A stretch of 20,695 nucleotides of DNA from Fragilariopsis cylindrus CCMP1102 (Eukaryota > Bacillariophyta > Bacillariophyceae > Bacillariales > Bacillariaceae): positions 1-20,695 of the forward strand of contig FMBT01000710.1 in the NCBI GenBank assembly GCA_900095095.1, in the 5' to 3' direction. Shown here one piece after another: positions 10,861 through 19,278 of this stretch. Position 1 is the first letter of the stretch. Each line of letters starts with the position of its first letter. A program made the translations under genes and the position numbers. Under the pieces are notes generated by a model that saw only the letters and a program-made list of their open reading frames with translations, did not search any database and was not told where the DNA came from.

Positions 10861-11805
10861 CATCATCACTTGACTAAAGTAATTCTGATTGGCATGATTT
10901 TTATCTCACAAATTCTCCAGTGGAGTTTGGTTACTGGAATATTAAACAACTTTGAATAGTAAGATGAATGACTTCTCCTTAGGTTCTAGAACCAGTATGG
11001 TGCACCAAAATACCACCTAGTCCCATCTCATACCCATAGGGGATGAACTAAGGGTCATGATCTCCCATACTTACCTTATCTTATGCTTGCCTCCAGAACA
11101 CAAAAACATTGCATTTTGGCCAACATGTCATATTTCCATGCCCAAAAGTGTCATTCAGAAACCATGGTTTGAACACCCAGATACCTTCCATATATGCGTA
11201 TGGTTGAAATACACCAACAATACTTGGAACATTTGCCATATTGGTGGTGAGGTGGGGTGGGGAACAATAGAATAGACATAGAATAGCCCAAAATGCACAC
11301 ATTACAAAAATATTTGAGATGCTACCACCCCCATACCATGTAATCTGAGTCCCAAATAAAATAGCTAGGCATCATCCTAACTCATAAAGGTTTTTGATTA
11401 TATCATTGCTTAAGTAACCATACAGTTATCTGGGGTCACTGGTCAAAACCCACAGCTATTAAAACACACAATTTCTCTCTCTAAATGCCAAGCGCGCGTC
11501 TAATCAAGGCCATGATGCACCATCAATACAAAACTAATAACCTTGAAAGATTATAAGAAGCTCAACATTATACCTATGGGTACAAGGTCTAACTATTGCT
11601 TAGGGCTGTAGGGAGGTTAGGAAGGTGTCAGGGTGTGCTAAGCCCCAAAAGGGTCATTTAGGCCCCAAATCAGATTTTTTCCCATTAGCGCCCCAATCAG
11701 CATGGTCCTGCCCATAGCTTGCCAAGTTTATATTGCATTTGGTGAATATGGTCAACCCCATGTGCTTACTTTGGGACAATTTATCCTTTTGAGTGTGTAC
11801 TAGGT

Positions 11806-11818
11806 CCCCCCCCCCCCC
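11806..11818. repeat. Poly-C run (C13)
   Basis: Thirteen consecutive C. This is unusual in such AT-rich sequence, and its length is likely to be poorly determined. Confidence 0.8.
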
Positions 11819-12000
11819 ATGTGCTATTTTCCCATGTCCTAGGCTGCATCACACCTTTTACCACCTTCAACATATAAAGCTCAGATTATACCATCTGATT
11901 GCAAATTTATACATGCTAGGATGGGATAGAATGCCAGAAAGTGGAGTGGTACAGGTAGCACGTACCACAGGACATGATTTAGTTTTTTTGCTTTGTTTAA

Positions 12001-12480
12001 GATAAAACTAAAAAAGTACAAGTCTGTCATTTGAATAGAAATTAAAGTGTTTCTAAGTAATTACTTTTTTTTGCTTAAAAGTCACATTGTTTTTAATTAA
12101 TTAAAAAAGCCTGAAAAAGTAAAAATGTGTTCAAAAACGTGTAAAGTTAAAGTGTTTTGCCTGTAAATGAGAACACATCATACCGAGAACACTGAAATGA
12201 GAAGTGTAACACTGAATGAGAAGTGTTGTTCTGTCCCACATTATGATGAACAATTGCATACGGAAAAGAACACAATTTTATTTGTCGTGAAGAACAATAG
12301 TGTAAAACAGAAATAACACAATGTATAAGAACCAAAGGTTCACAACTTAGGAATAATGTATATGAAAAGGTAAAATAAGGAAACAAAGCTAAAGAGAAAC
12401 ATACATTCTATAGAAATAGGTAATCACAAAGTACTTGTAAATGGATCATTCCAACATATTATTATGATAGACGGTTAAAG
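12001..12480. other. Low-GC island
   Basis: A manual count gives 137 G or C in 480 bases (about 28-29%), with 44 in the first 180 (about 24%). It has no open frame of note and contains an AATTAATTAAAAAA core near 12096. Diatom centromeres are known to be low-GC non-coding stretches, but this one is short and only borderline, so it may be ordinary intergenic DNA. Confidence 0.4.
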
Positions 12481-12503
12481 CAGGGTTTGAAGCAAGTTAC
12501 TAA

Positions 12504-13182
12504 CAAGACAAGTTAGTATCGGCAGAGATAAAAGGTACAGAAGAAGAAGAAATACAAGGAAGCAAAGACAGCAAAGAATCTAGCTTAGAAGAACAAGTTT
12601 TAGAAACACGACTGATTGAAGAAGAAAGATTGCCTAAGTAATCAGCTATTAACCAGCAATAACAACAGTTGTGACAACCAAGAAGAAGATAATCAAAGAG
12701 GAAGAAGACGACTACAATTTCTGTGGAGAAGACGATATGTCAGAAGGATATACAAAGAACATTCCTACGATCAAGGCAGGAATATCAGTGGTAGAGGTTG
12801 CTGTAACTTAGGAAGTATCTTTGAAAAGTGTATCAGCTATAAAGAACTATTTAATTAGAATTCTATTCAGAAACAAAGCATGCAAGCTTACCAAGCAAGG
12901 AAGGCAGTGGTATGTCTGATGAAGAGAAAGATTCCCTGAAGAGACATACATCTACTTAGTATTTCAATAATAACAACTATAGCATGTCAAAGTAATATTA
13001 CAACAATTATGAGTTATGTTGAAGAAAATAAACATGCTACTGGCTGGCCGTCAGGACAAATGCATCTCATTGTAATTGATATCTATGTAAGACACAAGGA
13101 TTCAGGAGTAGGAATGTCTGACTCACATGCAAGGCTTGAACAGAAGAAACTGTTAAGAGAAATGGAACGTCATATAATATGA
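12504..13182 (+). pseudogene. Decayed coding-like segment, possibly retrotransposon gag-like
   Basis: Protein-like open pieces follow one another in changing frames. 12504-12641 is Glu-rich (EEEEIQGSKDSKESSLEEQ). 12653-12811 is acidic, with DDYNFCGEDDMSEGY then IPTIKAGISVVEV. A short SDEEKDSLKRH piece ends near 12958. 13009-13182 (57 codons, open upstream to 12940) contains HATGWPSGQMHL and a Lys/Arg/Glu-rich helix near DSHARLEQKKLLREME. The WPSG block faintly recalls the W-P-x-G region of copia gag proteins, but there is no zinc knuckle, protease, integrase or reverse transcriptase nearby. The runs of charged residues may also arise from purine-rich DNA. I do not recognise it with confidence; a host gene in decay or with sequence errors is an alternative. 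Confidence 0.3.
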
Positions 13183-13750
13183 AATTTGCGTGCAGAATTA
13201 CTTCCATGCTTCTTCCAGACATGCCTGTTTTGTGAAGAGACAGATAGGGAGATAGATCATTTTTTGTTCTGTTTTTGTTTCATTCCATTCCATTCACAGA
13301 CATAGACATAGACATAGATTCATTGAAATAAATTGAATTGATTTTGTACAAGAAGTTTTTATTTAAAATGAACCGCTTTTGTTCGGCATTGTTTTTAGAT
13401 AAATGTGATGACCAGCAGTCTAGAAATGGCTGCAAATCATTGCTGTTTTGATATCAATAATACTGTTATCATACCACACTGACAAAGATGTGATTGTTGT
13501 CATTGCTGGTATAATATTATTGATATGTAATATTGATGATAGGATTAGGTTTGAGCGCAATTCATCACCACCACTTGCTTCTTTGTATTGATGGCTACAT
13601 GCTCCAGGTGCTAAGTCTGAACATCCATATCAGGAACTTTTTTGCAGCTTTCCTCAGTAGTGAACTGAGTTAATCCTCCTGCTCCAGAAAAAGTACTTCT
13701 TTCAGAATCAGGATGGGTGTCATGTCACCTTCATTGTACCCTTCCCAATC
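13183..13750. other. Non-coding stretch with simple repeats and a hairpin
   Basis: It contains a CATTC repeat followed by an AGACAT repeat at about 13280-13318, and the hairpin at 13451-13526. The reverse strand from 13861 to 13670 has a 63-codon open frame that runs into the 178-bp repeat; it has no recognised similarity. Confidence 0.4.
13451..13526. repeat. Long imperfect hairpin, about 76 bases
   Basis: The arm ATATCAATAATA (13451-13462) faces TATTATTGATAT (13515-13526). After a small bulge, ATACCACACTGACAA faces the reverse complement of TTGTCATTGCTGGTAT. The loop is about 11 bases. It is MITE-like or a possible small-RNA precursor; no function is shown. Confidence 0.5.
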
Positions 13751-13928
13751 AATAGTGGGAGTATTGAATGTGTCCATCATCCTAGAACCAATTGACATAG
13801 TCATCATGAGTAGTAGGATATTGTTCTTCAAAGATCCCAGTTGGCATGGGACCATAATCATGGCAGAAATAGATGATGCAGCTAATCTTTTTGATGATTT
13901 ATGCTTAGTACACCATCCATACTGCCAC
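13751..13928. repeat. 178-bp repeat A, copy 1
   Basis: Nearly identical to 15258-15434 in the same orientation, with three substitutions and one single-base gap by eye. It begins AATAGTGGGAGTATTGAATG and ends CATCCATACTGCCAC. The unrelated flanks show that only this block was duplicated. Both strands carry short open frames but no recognised protein. Confidence 0.9.
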
Positions 13929-13962
13929 TCCGTTCATCGTCAATTATTGTATATGCATATGT

Positions 13963-13979
13963 TACGTACGTACGTACGT
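13963..13979. repeat. (ACGT)4 self-complementary microrepeat
   Basis: TACGTACGTACGTACGT. Overlapping ACGT cores could bind bZIP-type factors, but microsatellite origin is equally likely. Confidence 0.5.
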
Positions 13980-14180
13980 GCATTACATACTTGATATTGA
14001 ACATGAAAGCTATGATCAGTTTGAATTGTTCACTCCAATAACTCTGCACACAAGTCGCTAGTAGATAAATCTCGCTTTTCATTGGCTGTTCTCTAAGGCC
14101 GCGTGCTAACAGTCGAAATATGAAAATACATCGTACTTTAGAAAAACATCATAGTCCTACACGCCCGTGTCATATGGATA

Positions 14181-14205
14181 CACGTGGCAGTCGAAACTAC
14201 ACGTG
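14181..14205. promoter_or_regulatory. Paired CACGTG boxes
   Basis: CACGTG occurs at 14181-14186 and 14200-14205, each inside a longer similar word (TACACGTGG-AGTC-AAAC), so this is a 19-bp spaced direct repeat. It lies about 400 bp upstream of the 14608 start. CACGTG is the core bound by bHLH and some bZIP factors. The regulatory role is inferred. Confidence 0.35.
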
Positions 14206-14361
14206 GAAGTCAAAACGAGTCCCGTAACTTACTAATAATTTTTGATATTGCATCGATACAATCGAAAATCTAAGAACGAAGAACTGCAATTCTAAGCACG
14301 ACTTAATTTGTCATGCAATGTGTAGAATTAGTGAGGCTATGGATGTTTTCACACTGTAAAA

Positions 14362-14377
14362 GTACAAGTACTTGTAC
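14362..14377. promoter_or_regulatory. 16-bp perfect palindrome GTACAAGTACTTGTAC
   Basis: A perfect dyad 230 bp upstream of the 14608 start. The half TACTTGTAC recurs at other places in the window (for example 4953-4968), so it may be a dimer-binding site or a common simple word. Confidence 0.3.
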
Positions 14378-14607
14378 AATAGAAAACAAAAGCTCTCGAA
14401 CAGAGATTCCCATACAAAAATTTAAGGTTTTCGATTATATACATCTATCATCGTAATCCACATATCTATCATAAAAACAAAGCTAAGGAATCGAACCAAT
14501 TTGTCGTTGGAATTTCGTTCATTTAAGAAGATTCACGGTATTCGCTTTCAATTCTTTTCACCCTTTTTTTCTTTCGAACCGGAAACAAGAAAAACTAAAC
14601 TTTGATC

Positions 14608-14955
14608 ATGACTTCTTATTTCGCTGTACTTGAAATCATTACGTTTGATACGAAGCAAAAAGGCTGTGTCATGGAGTTTCATTTGGGTGCTGATGACGAT
14701 TTAGTGAATGGTATTATCCTCGACGCACAACGGGGTTTAGGATCAACAATTACTAAAGTTGTTTCAGGTGAAATTAAGGCAGAAAATACTTTTTACTTTC
14801 AGGCATCACAACCGATTCCGTTACACAAACTTCTTCATATGTTCAGAACTAGAGAATATAAACTTAATTCCGTGATTCCGGTGGGTGTTGAAAATGGCGA
14901 GAAATATATATTTAGTATGCCAGCAGCAGCGATGGAATCATGTAATGTAATGTAA
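14608..14955 (+). CDS. Unrecognised 115-aa protein
   Basis: This is a single uninterrupted frame from ATG at 14608 to TAA at 14953-14955. It has no signal peptide, no membrane segment and no low-complexity tail. The composition is that of a compact folded protein, with alternating strands and helices: FAVLEIITFD, a stretch around GADDDLVNGIILD, GLGSTITKVVSGEI, and PLHKLLHMFRTREY near the C-terminus. I do not recognise the family. A pyrimidine-rich stretch (14560-14577) precedes the start and AT-rich sequence follows. The paired CACGTG boxes and the palindrome lie upstream, and repeat A copies lie on both sides about 0.7 and 0.3 kb away. Its intact frame beside so many broken ones supports a real gene. 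Confidence 0.6.
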   Translation: MTSYFAVLEIITFDTKQKGCVMEFHLGADDDLVNGIILDAQRGLGSTITKVVSGEIKAENTFYFQASQPIPLHKLLHMFRTREYKLNSVIPVGVENGEKYIFSMPAAAMESCNVM

Positions 14956-15257
14956 TGGAAGACAAATATATAGAATTAAGATCAAATTATATACTGTAGT
15001 CAATATTTAATGAATAATACATAATAGAAAAAATGACAATATGCCTCTTCTTTTTCATTGTGACTATCGTTGGCACTTCATACATCTAATTTACCTTTTT
15101 GGTGAAACTATTTTCGTACAAACGACAGATTTTTCGTGAAATATCGTGGACACCTCACTTATTGACTATTTCTGAACCTACGTACACGATGATAGTATGT
15201 ATGACAGTAACGGTTTCAAATTGCGTAGCCTTCTTACCTAGCAAGGTACGTAACACA
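14956..15257. other. Intergenic, 3' flank of the 115-aa gene
   Basis: AT-rich, with short chance open frames only (15099-15302 runs into repeat A). No gene seen. Confidence 0.4.
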
Positions 15258-15434
15258 AATAGTGGGAGTATTGAATGTGTCCATCATCCTAGAACCAATT
15301 GACATAGTCATCATGAGTAGTAGGATATTGTTCTTCAGATATCCCAGTTGGCATGGACCATAATCATGGCAGAAATAGATGATGCAGCTAATCTTCTTGA
15401 TGATTTATGCTTAGTACACCATCCATACTGCCAC
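15258..15434. repeat. 178-bp repeat A, copy 2 (177 bp)
   Basis: Direct copy of 13751-13928 with four differences. It is followed after 35 bases by repeat B. Confidence 0.9.
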
Positions 15435-15469
15435 ATGCACATACCATTGTTCATAATAATACTAGTGGT

Positions 15470-15518
15470 AGTACGCAAAAATTGTACGAGGGTTTTGCGC
15501 GACAAAAAAGATATCAAT
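15470..15518. repeat. 49-bp repeat B, copy 1
   Basis: Identical to 18978-19026 except for one base (GTACGAGG here, GTACTAGG there). The core is AGTACGCAAAAATTGTAC then AGGGTTTTGCGCGAC. It lies about 205 bp upstream of the cytochrome b5 start. Confidence 0.9.
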
Positions 15519-15723
15519 AAAGGCTTTATTGAATTTTCAGAAGTGAATTTTTGGAAATTTACTTTACTACCGGTATTATTCATTATATTGACCATGACAG
15601 TCTAATTTTTGACCATTTCTACTTGCTTCTCGATAAAACTATTTATACCAGTCGAATCCTCATATTAATCCGTATAGTCCTCATCTATTTTCCCGGTTCT
15701 CCGGACCCACTTTTTTTGAAGCA

Positions 15724-16405
15724 ATGTCGAGGATGACAAACAATAATGACAACAACGAAGAAGAAGAATATGACGAAGAATACAATAAAAAGGACAACAT
15801 CAATAATTATAAATTCGGGTGTCAATTTTCTAATACCCAACAGGAAAACAGTAACAGTAACAGCAACAGTTCCATCACCATCAATGAAGATGGAGACGAA
15901 GAAGAAAAAACCAGCTGTTAACATTAGAGCTCGTGGACCACAATTTAGCTTAGCAGACTGGCAACGATTAGTACATTCGGCGAAAGATTTAGCACAACAG
16001 AAGGGAAGACCTTTCCGTAAAGATATACCTTGGGAAGAAATATCTAAACATAAGAAAGAATATGATTGTTGGATAGTATTACGTGGTGTCGTATATAATA
16101 TTGGACCGTATCTACCATACCATCCTGGTGGAATGGAAATTTTTCATAATGCAAAAAATATATTAGGTAATCCTGATAGTACACGTGCTGATACATTATT
16201 TGATAAATATCATAGGTATATAAGTATTGAAGGATTAATTGGATCATTAGCAATCGGAACTGCTGCTGCTGCTGCTGCTGATGATGATGATGATGCTGCT
16301 GCTGCTACCGATGCTACTGCTGATGATGCACCACCTGCCAACAATAACAACAAAGAGGAAAATCATACATTACAAGAAAAAGAAGGCGGTCAAAAAATAA
16401 AATAA
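15724..16405 (+). CDS. Cytochrome b5-domain protein of NCB5OR (CYB5R4 N-terminal) type, stand-alone
   Basis: It binds b-type heme and carries electrons, probably in the cytosol or at the ER surface. The domain runs from FSLADWQRLVHSAKDL through DCWIVLRGVVYNIGPYLPYHPGG to FDKYHRYISIEGLIG. The two heme ligands are His at 16121-16123 (HPGG) and His at 16211-16213 (KYHRY). The LADW...SAKDL...G pre-helix and the long YLPYHPGG spacing match NCB5OR rather than microsomal b5. No CS domain or reductase follows: the protein ends in an Ala/Asp low-complexity tail and stops at 16403-16405, with no C-terminal membrane anchor. The likely N-terminus starts at 15724 and gives an acidic Asn/Glu-rich segment. 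It joins the domain only if one A is removed from the A6 run at 15905-15910. Otherwise translation would begin at an internal Met near 15881. Confidence 0.85.
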
Positions 16406-16575
16406 AATAAAAAACAACAACGATGAATTTTTATCTTCGAATTTCTTCTGGACTAGGAATCCGTAGGAGTAGTTAGTACCGCCACTACCTCCCTCTGCCG
16501 CTAGCGTTATCGCTACCGTATCTTTCTAATTTTTACTGCCGATATAAGCATTCATGTCATTGTAGAAAGTTCTTG
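16406..16575. other. Short intergenic stretch
   Basis: An A-rich run follows the cytochrome b5 stop, then a CCGCCACTACC-like segment. No gene seen. Confidence 0.4.
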
Positions 16576-17030
16576 CTTATGACTATTCTTTACTCACAAA
16601 TTGGAAACGCAAGTCCAGATATCAGTGACTAATTTCTTTTTGAAAAGAAAGCGATACCAGTTACCCAAGATCTCATCGACGAACGGCGTATTAATTCTGA
16701 TCATGAACCGTTCGAGTGGTGACTTGGTCACACTACATTACTTCAGATTGTATTTGCCAGAAATTGCTCTAATCGATACAACAAAACGTTCGTTCAACTT
16801 TTTAACGAAGGGGTGGAGTTTATCATCGAGGTAACGTAACGGAATCGGACGTTGACTTTCTCATCAAAGCATATCAAGACATTTCTGTACCCATTAAATT
16901 CATAGGTGCAGTTTCTACTGGCGACTACATTGATAGTGAAAGGTAAAGTATGAGATAGTGAAAATCATCAGTGATATATTAATAACAAACAAGGAAAGTT
17001 TGAAAAAACGTTTGGAGGAAGGACGAACAG
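16576..17030 (+). pseudogene. Relic of phosphoribosylformylglycinamidine (FGAM) synthase, internal fragment
   Basis: FGAM synthase (PurL/PFAS) catalyses the ATP- and glutamine-dependent fourth step of purine synthesis and is about 1300 residues long in eukaryotes. Only about 140 residues of its second AIRS-like half are visible, in order. SQIGNASPDIS is at 16594-16626 (family: GxESPD). VTQDLIDERRI is at 16660-16692. HDRSSGDLV is at about 16702-16729, where the family has HDRSDGGL. LLQIVFARNCS follows (family: LEMAFAGNC). LFNEGVEFIIEV is at about 16798-16833, and ESDVDFLIKAY then VPIKFIG is at 16842-16910. A weaker match continues to about 17030. Two stops (16630, 16720) and at least three frame changes interrupt it, and conserved motif residues are changed. 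The rest of the gene is absent on both sides, so this is a decayed fragment. Confidence 0.7.
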
Positions 17031-17276
17031 GTACGTTCAACCATACAGGAGCAAACACAGTAAGGAACAATGTTGCATACTAGTACGTTAGTACCGCATG
17101 TAATCGCTGGTAATTTTTATTCTCAATCGAATAGTAGAATAGATGGTATAGTTCTTTTGTTATTTCATATATAGTATAATTATTCATAGTATTTTATTTC
17201 ATACACAGTGCCATCTCAATCTTTATTGTTCCTTCTACTTATTTGTATGTATATTCTAACATTGCAACAAATATTG
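17031..17276. other. Intergenic, 3' flank of enolase
   Basis: AT-rich, with no gene recognised. The enolase 3' UTR probably lies here on the minus strand. Confidence 0.4.
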
Positions 17277-18895
17277 TTAAAAATGACCACTGTTCCGGAA
17301 CTCATAGCCTGCATACCCGAGACCAGTCCGTTCTTCGATCCGTAACAATTCATTATATTTCGCTAACCGTTCTCCACGACAGGGTGCACCAGTTTTTAAA
17401 TGACCGGTACCGAGGCCAACGGTCAGGTCGGCAATAAAGTCATCGGTCGTTTCACCGGACCGGTGACTCACAAAGACACCCCACTGATTGTCCTGACACA
17501 TTTTGAAGGCCTTGAGCGATTCGGTAATCGTCCCGATTTGATTCACTTTTAACAACATCGCATTCGTCGCTTGCAGGTCCACACCTTTCCTCACAAACTC
17601 GACATTGGTACAATACAAATCATCACCGACAATTTCAATGTCCTCACCAATCGCGGCTGTCATCAAGGCATGGCCTTCAAAGTCCAGGTCTTGAAACGGA
17701 TCTTCTAATAATTTGAGTGGATACTTATTCTTGATCTCTTCCCAAAATTTCACAACTTCTTCCTTCTTCATCACTTTGGAGGGATCCTGTTGGTCGAGTG
17801 GACGTTTGAAGTCGAAATTGTATGAATCGGTCTCTTTATTGTACCATTCACTGGCGGCTGGATCGGAGCCGACATAAATGTGTCCGGTATAGCCGGCAAT
17901 ATCAATCGCTTCGACTAGTAAATCCATCGCCTCCTCGACGGTCGAAATATTCGGGGCAAAACCACCTTCATCGCCCACCGCTGTCGATTCGATACCATAC
18001 TTCTTCGCAATCAAGGATTTTAAGACGTGGTCTTTTTTTATTAGTTTGTGTGTGTGTTTGTTAGAAAGAAAGAGAACAGAGAAATGGAAACGAATGGATC
18101 TCCAGTGAGTGAGTGGTGGAAGATGAACGCAACGTGCATCAACGATGTACTGTAGAATAGAGAGAAAAGTCCAACATAATATAAAATAAACGTACATGTT
18201 TCGGCACCCATCCGGAGTGCTTCACGGAAAGTAGGTGCACCTAAGGGGATGAGAAAGAATTCTTGGGGTGCTAAAAAATTCCCCGCATGGACACCACCAT
18301 TAATCACATTGAAACACGGGACGGGCATAATCATCGTCGGTGACCCGGCCAAGTGATTGATATGCTGGTACAATGGTTCTCCACACGAGGCGGCACCCGC
18401 ACGACAGACGGCCATACTCACCCCTAAGATCGCATTCGCACCTAAATTGGTTTTAAACTTAGTACCATCCAACTCCAACATCGTGTGATCGATCGAAGCA
18501 ATATCTTCCGTGGTCATCCCTTTGATGGCTGGTAAGATTTTGTCGGTCACATTCGCCACCGCTGCCAAGACACCCTTGCCACCATAGCGAGACTTGTCAC
18601 CATCACGGAGTTCACACGCTTCCATATCCCCCGTCGAGGCACCGGACGGTACCGCCGCCAGAAATACTTGTCCCTTACTATCGGTTAATTCCACCTCCAC
18701 GGTCGGATTCCCTCGTGAATCCAAAATTTCACGGGCGTGTAAATGTGCGACCGTGGTGCTGCTCATCCCTCGGCTACGAGTAGTAGTCAAAGAAGGAGCA
18801 GCAGTTGTTGCTGCTGCCGAAGATGAGGCAGCTGCGGCGCGTGACGCAAGACGACGAGCGGCATTCATAGCAGTGGATGATGAAGAAAGAAACAT
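17277..18895 (-). CDS. ENO: Enolase (2-phosphoglycerate hydratase), mitochondrial-type presequence, two exons
   Basis: It interconverts 2-phosphoglycerate and phosphoenolpyruvate with Mg2+. Exon 1 is 18196-18895 and exon 2 is 17277-18031. The intron 18032-18195 (GTACG...AAG on the minus strand) joins GAET to YHVLKS exactly as the family requires. Visible marks are [16 protein letters not shown], the mobile loop [25 protein letters not shown], the metal-ligand blocks LLEDPF and VGDDLY, the catalytic Lys region LLKVNQIGT, and the signature [15 protein letters not shown]. The first 45 residues (Ala/Ser/Arg-rich, no acidic residue before the enolase start) form a typical mitochondrial presequence. 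Starts at 18895 or 18868 both keep it. It is the only long conserved gene here without a frame interruption. Full family length apart from the presequence. Confidence 0.97.
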
Positions 18896-18977
18896 TTCTT
18901 GATTTCGATGTTGTTGCTGTATGTTTCGTTCGAGGTAAAATACGGTAAACTAATAAAATAACGTTGTTGCTGCGTGA

Positions 18978-19026
18978 AGTACGCAAAAATTGTACTAGGG
19001 TTTTGCGCGACAAAAAAGATATCAAT
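18978..19026. repeat. 49-bp repeat B, copy 2, in the enolase promoter region
   Basis: It lies 83 bp upstream of the enolase start, and relative to that gene it reads in reverse. It has one mismatch to 15470-15518. On the enolase strand it reads AAAACCCTAG, a telo-box-like word, inside the 49-bp block. Confidence 0.9.
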
Positions 19027-19278
19027 GTTGTTCTTCGAACTAAACGTGCAGTACTGTATTAAACTACCTGAGTGTACTGAAAGGTCTATGCATACTAGTA
19101 TGTGTTGCTAATAACCTAAACAAATTAAAAAGAATGAGTATGTCTTATCGAATAGTGTTGTCATTCGACCCAAATAAGATGGTGGCGCATGGACTTATTG
19201 GTAGTAGGAAGGCTATATCATTTTCAATCCAACTTGAACCAAGCTTTGAATCCATCTATAAGTGAAGCGCATGCCCCT

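Larger units (their letters stand above)
10861..12503. other. Gene-free AT-rich stretch
   Basis: No open frame here looks like a protein. Visible items are a C13 homopolymer at 11806-11818, pyrimidine- and CCCCAAA-rich stretches at 11640-11720, and a strongly AT-rich segment from about 12001 (see separate entry). No terminal repeats or transposase were recognised. Confidence 0.5.

Noticed and set aside
13670-13861. Minus-strand open frame through repeat A as a transposase piece
   Set aside because: It is interrupted or changed in the second copy and shows no transposase, integrase or reverse transcriptase motif.
14470-14510. tRNA-like T-arm (AATCGAACC) on the minus strand
   Set aside because: Only two base pairs flank the loop, and no acceptor, D or anticodon arm can be built.
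15685-15924. Minus-strand hydrophobic open frame
   Set aside because: Antisense to the GAA/AAC-rich N-terminus of the cytochrome b5 gene; its Phe/Val runs are a codon artefact.
18594-18902. Plus-strand 102-codon open frame
   Set aside because: Antisense shadow of enolase exon 1.
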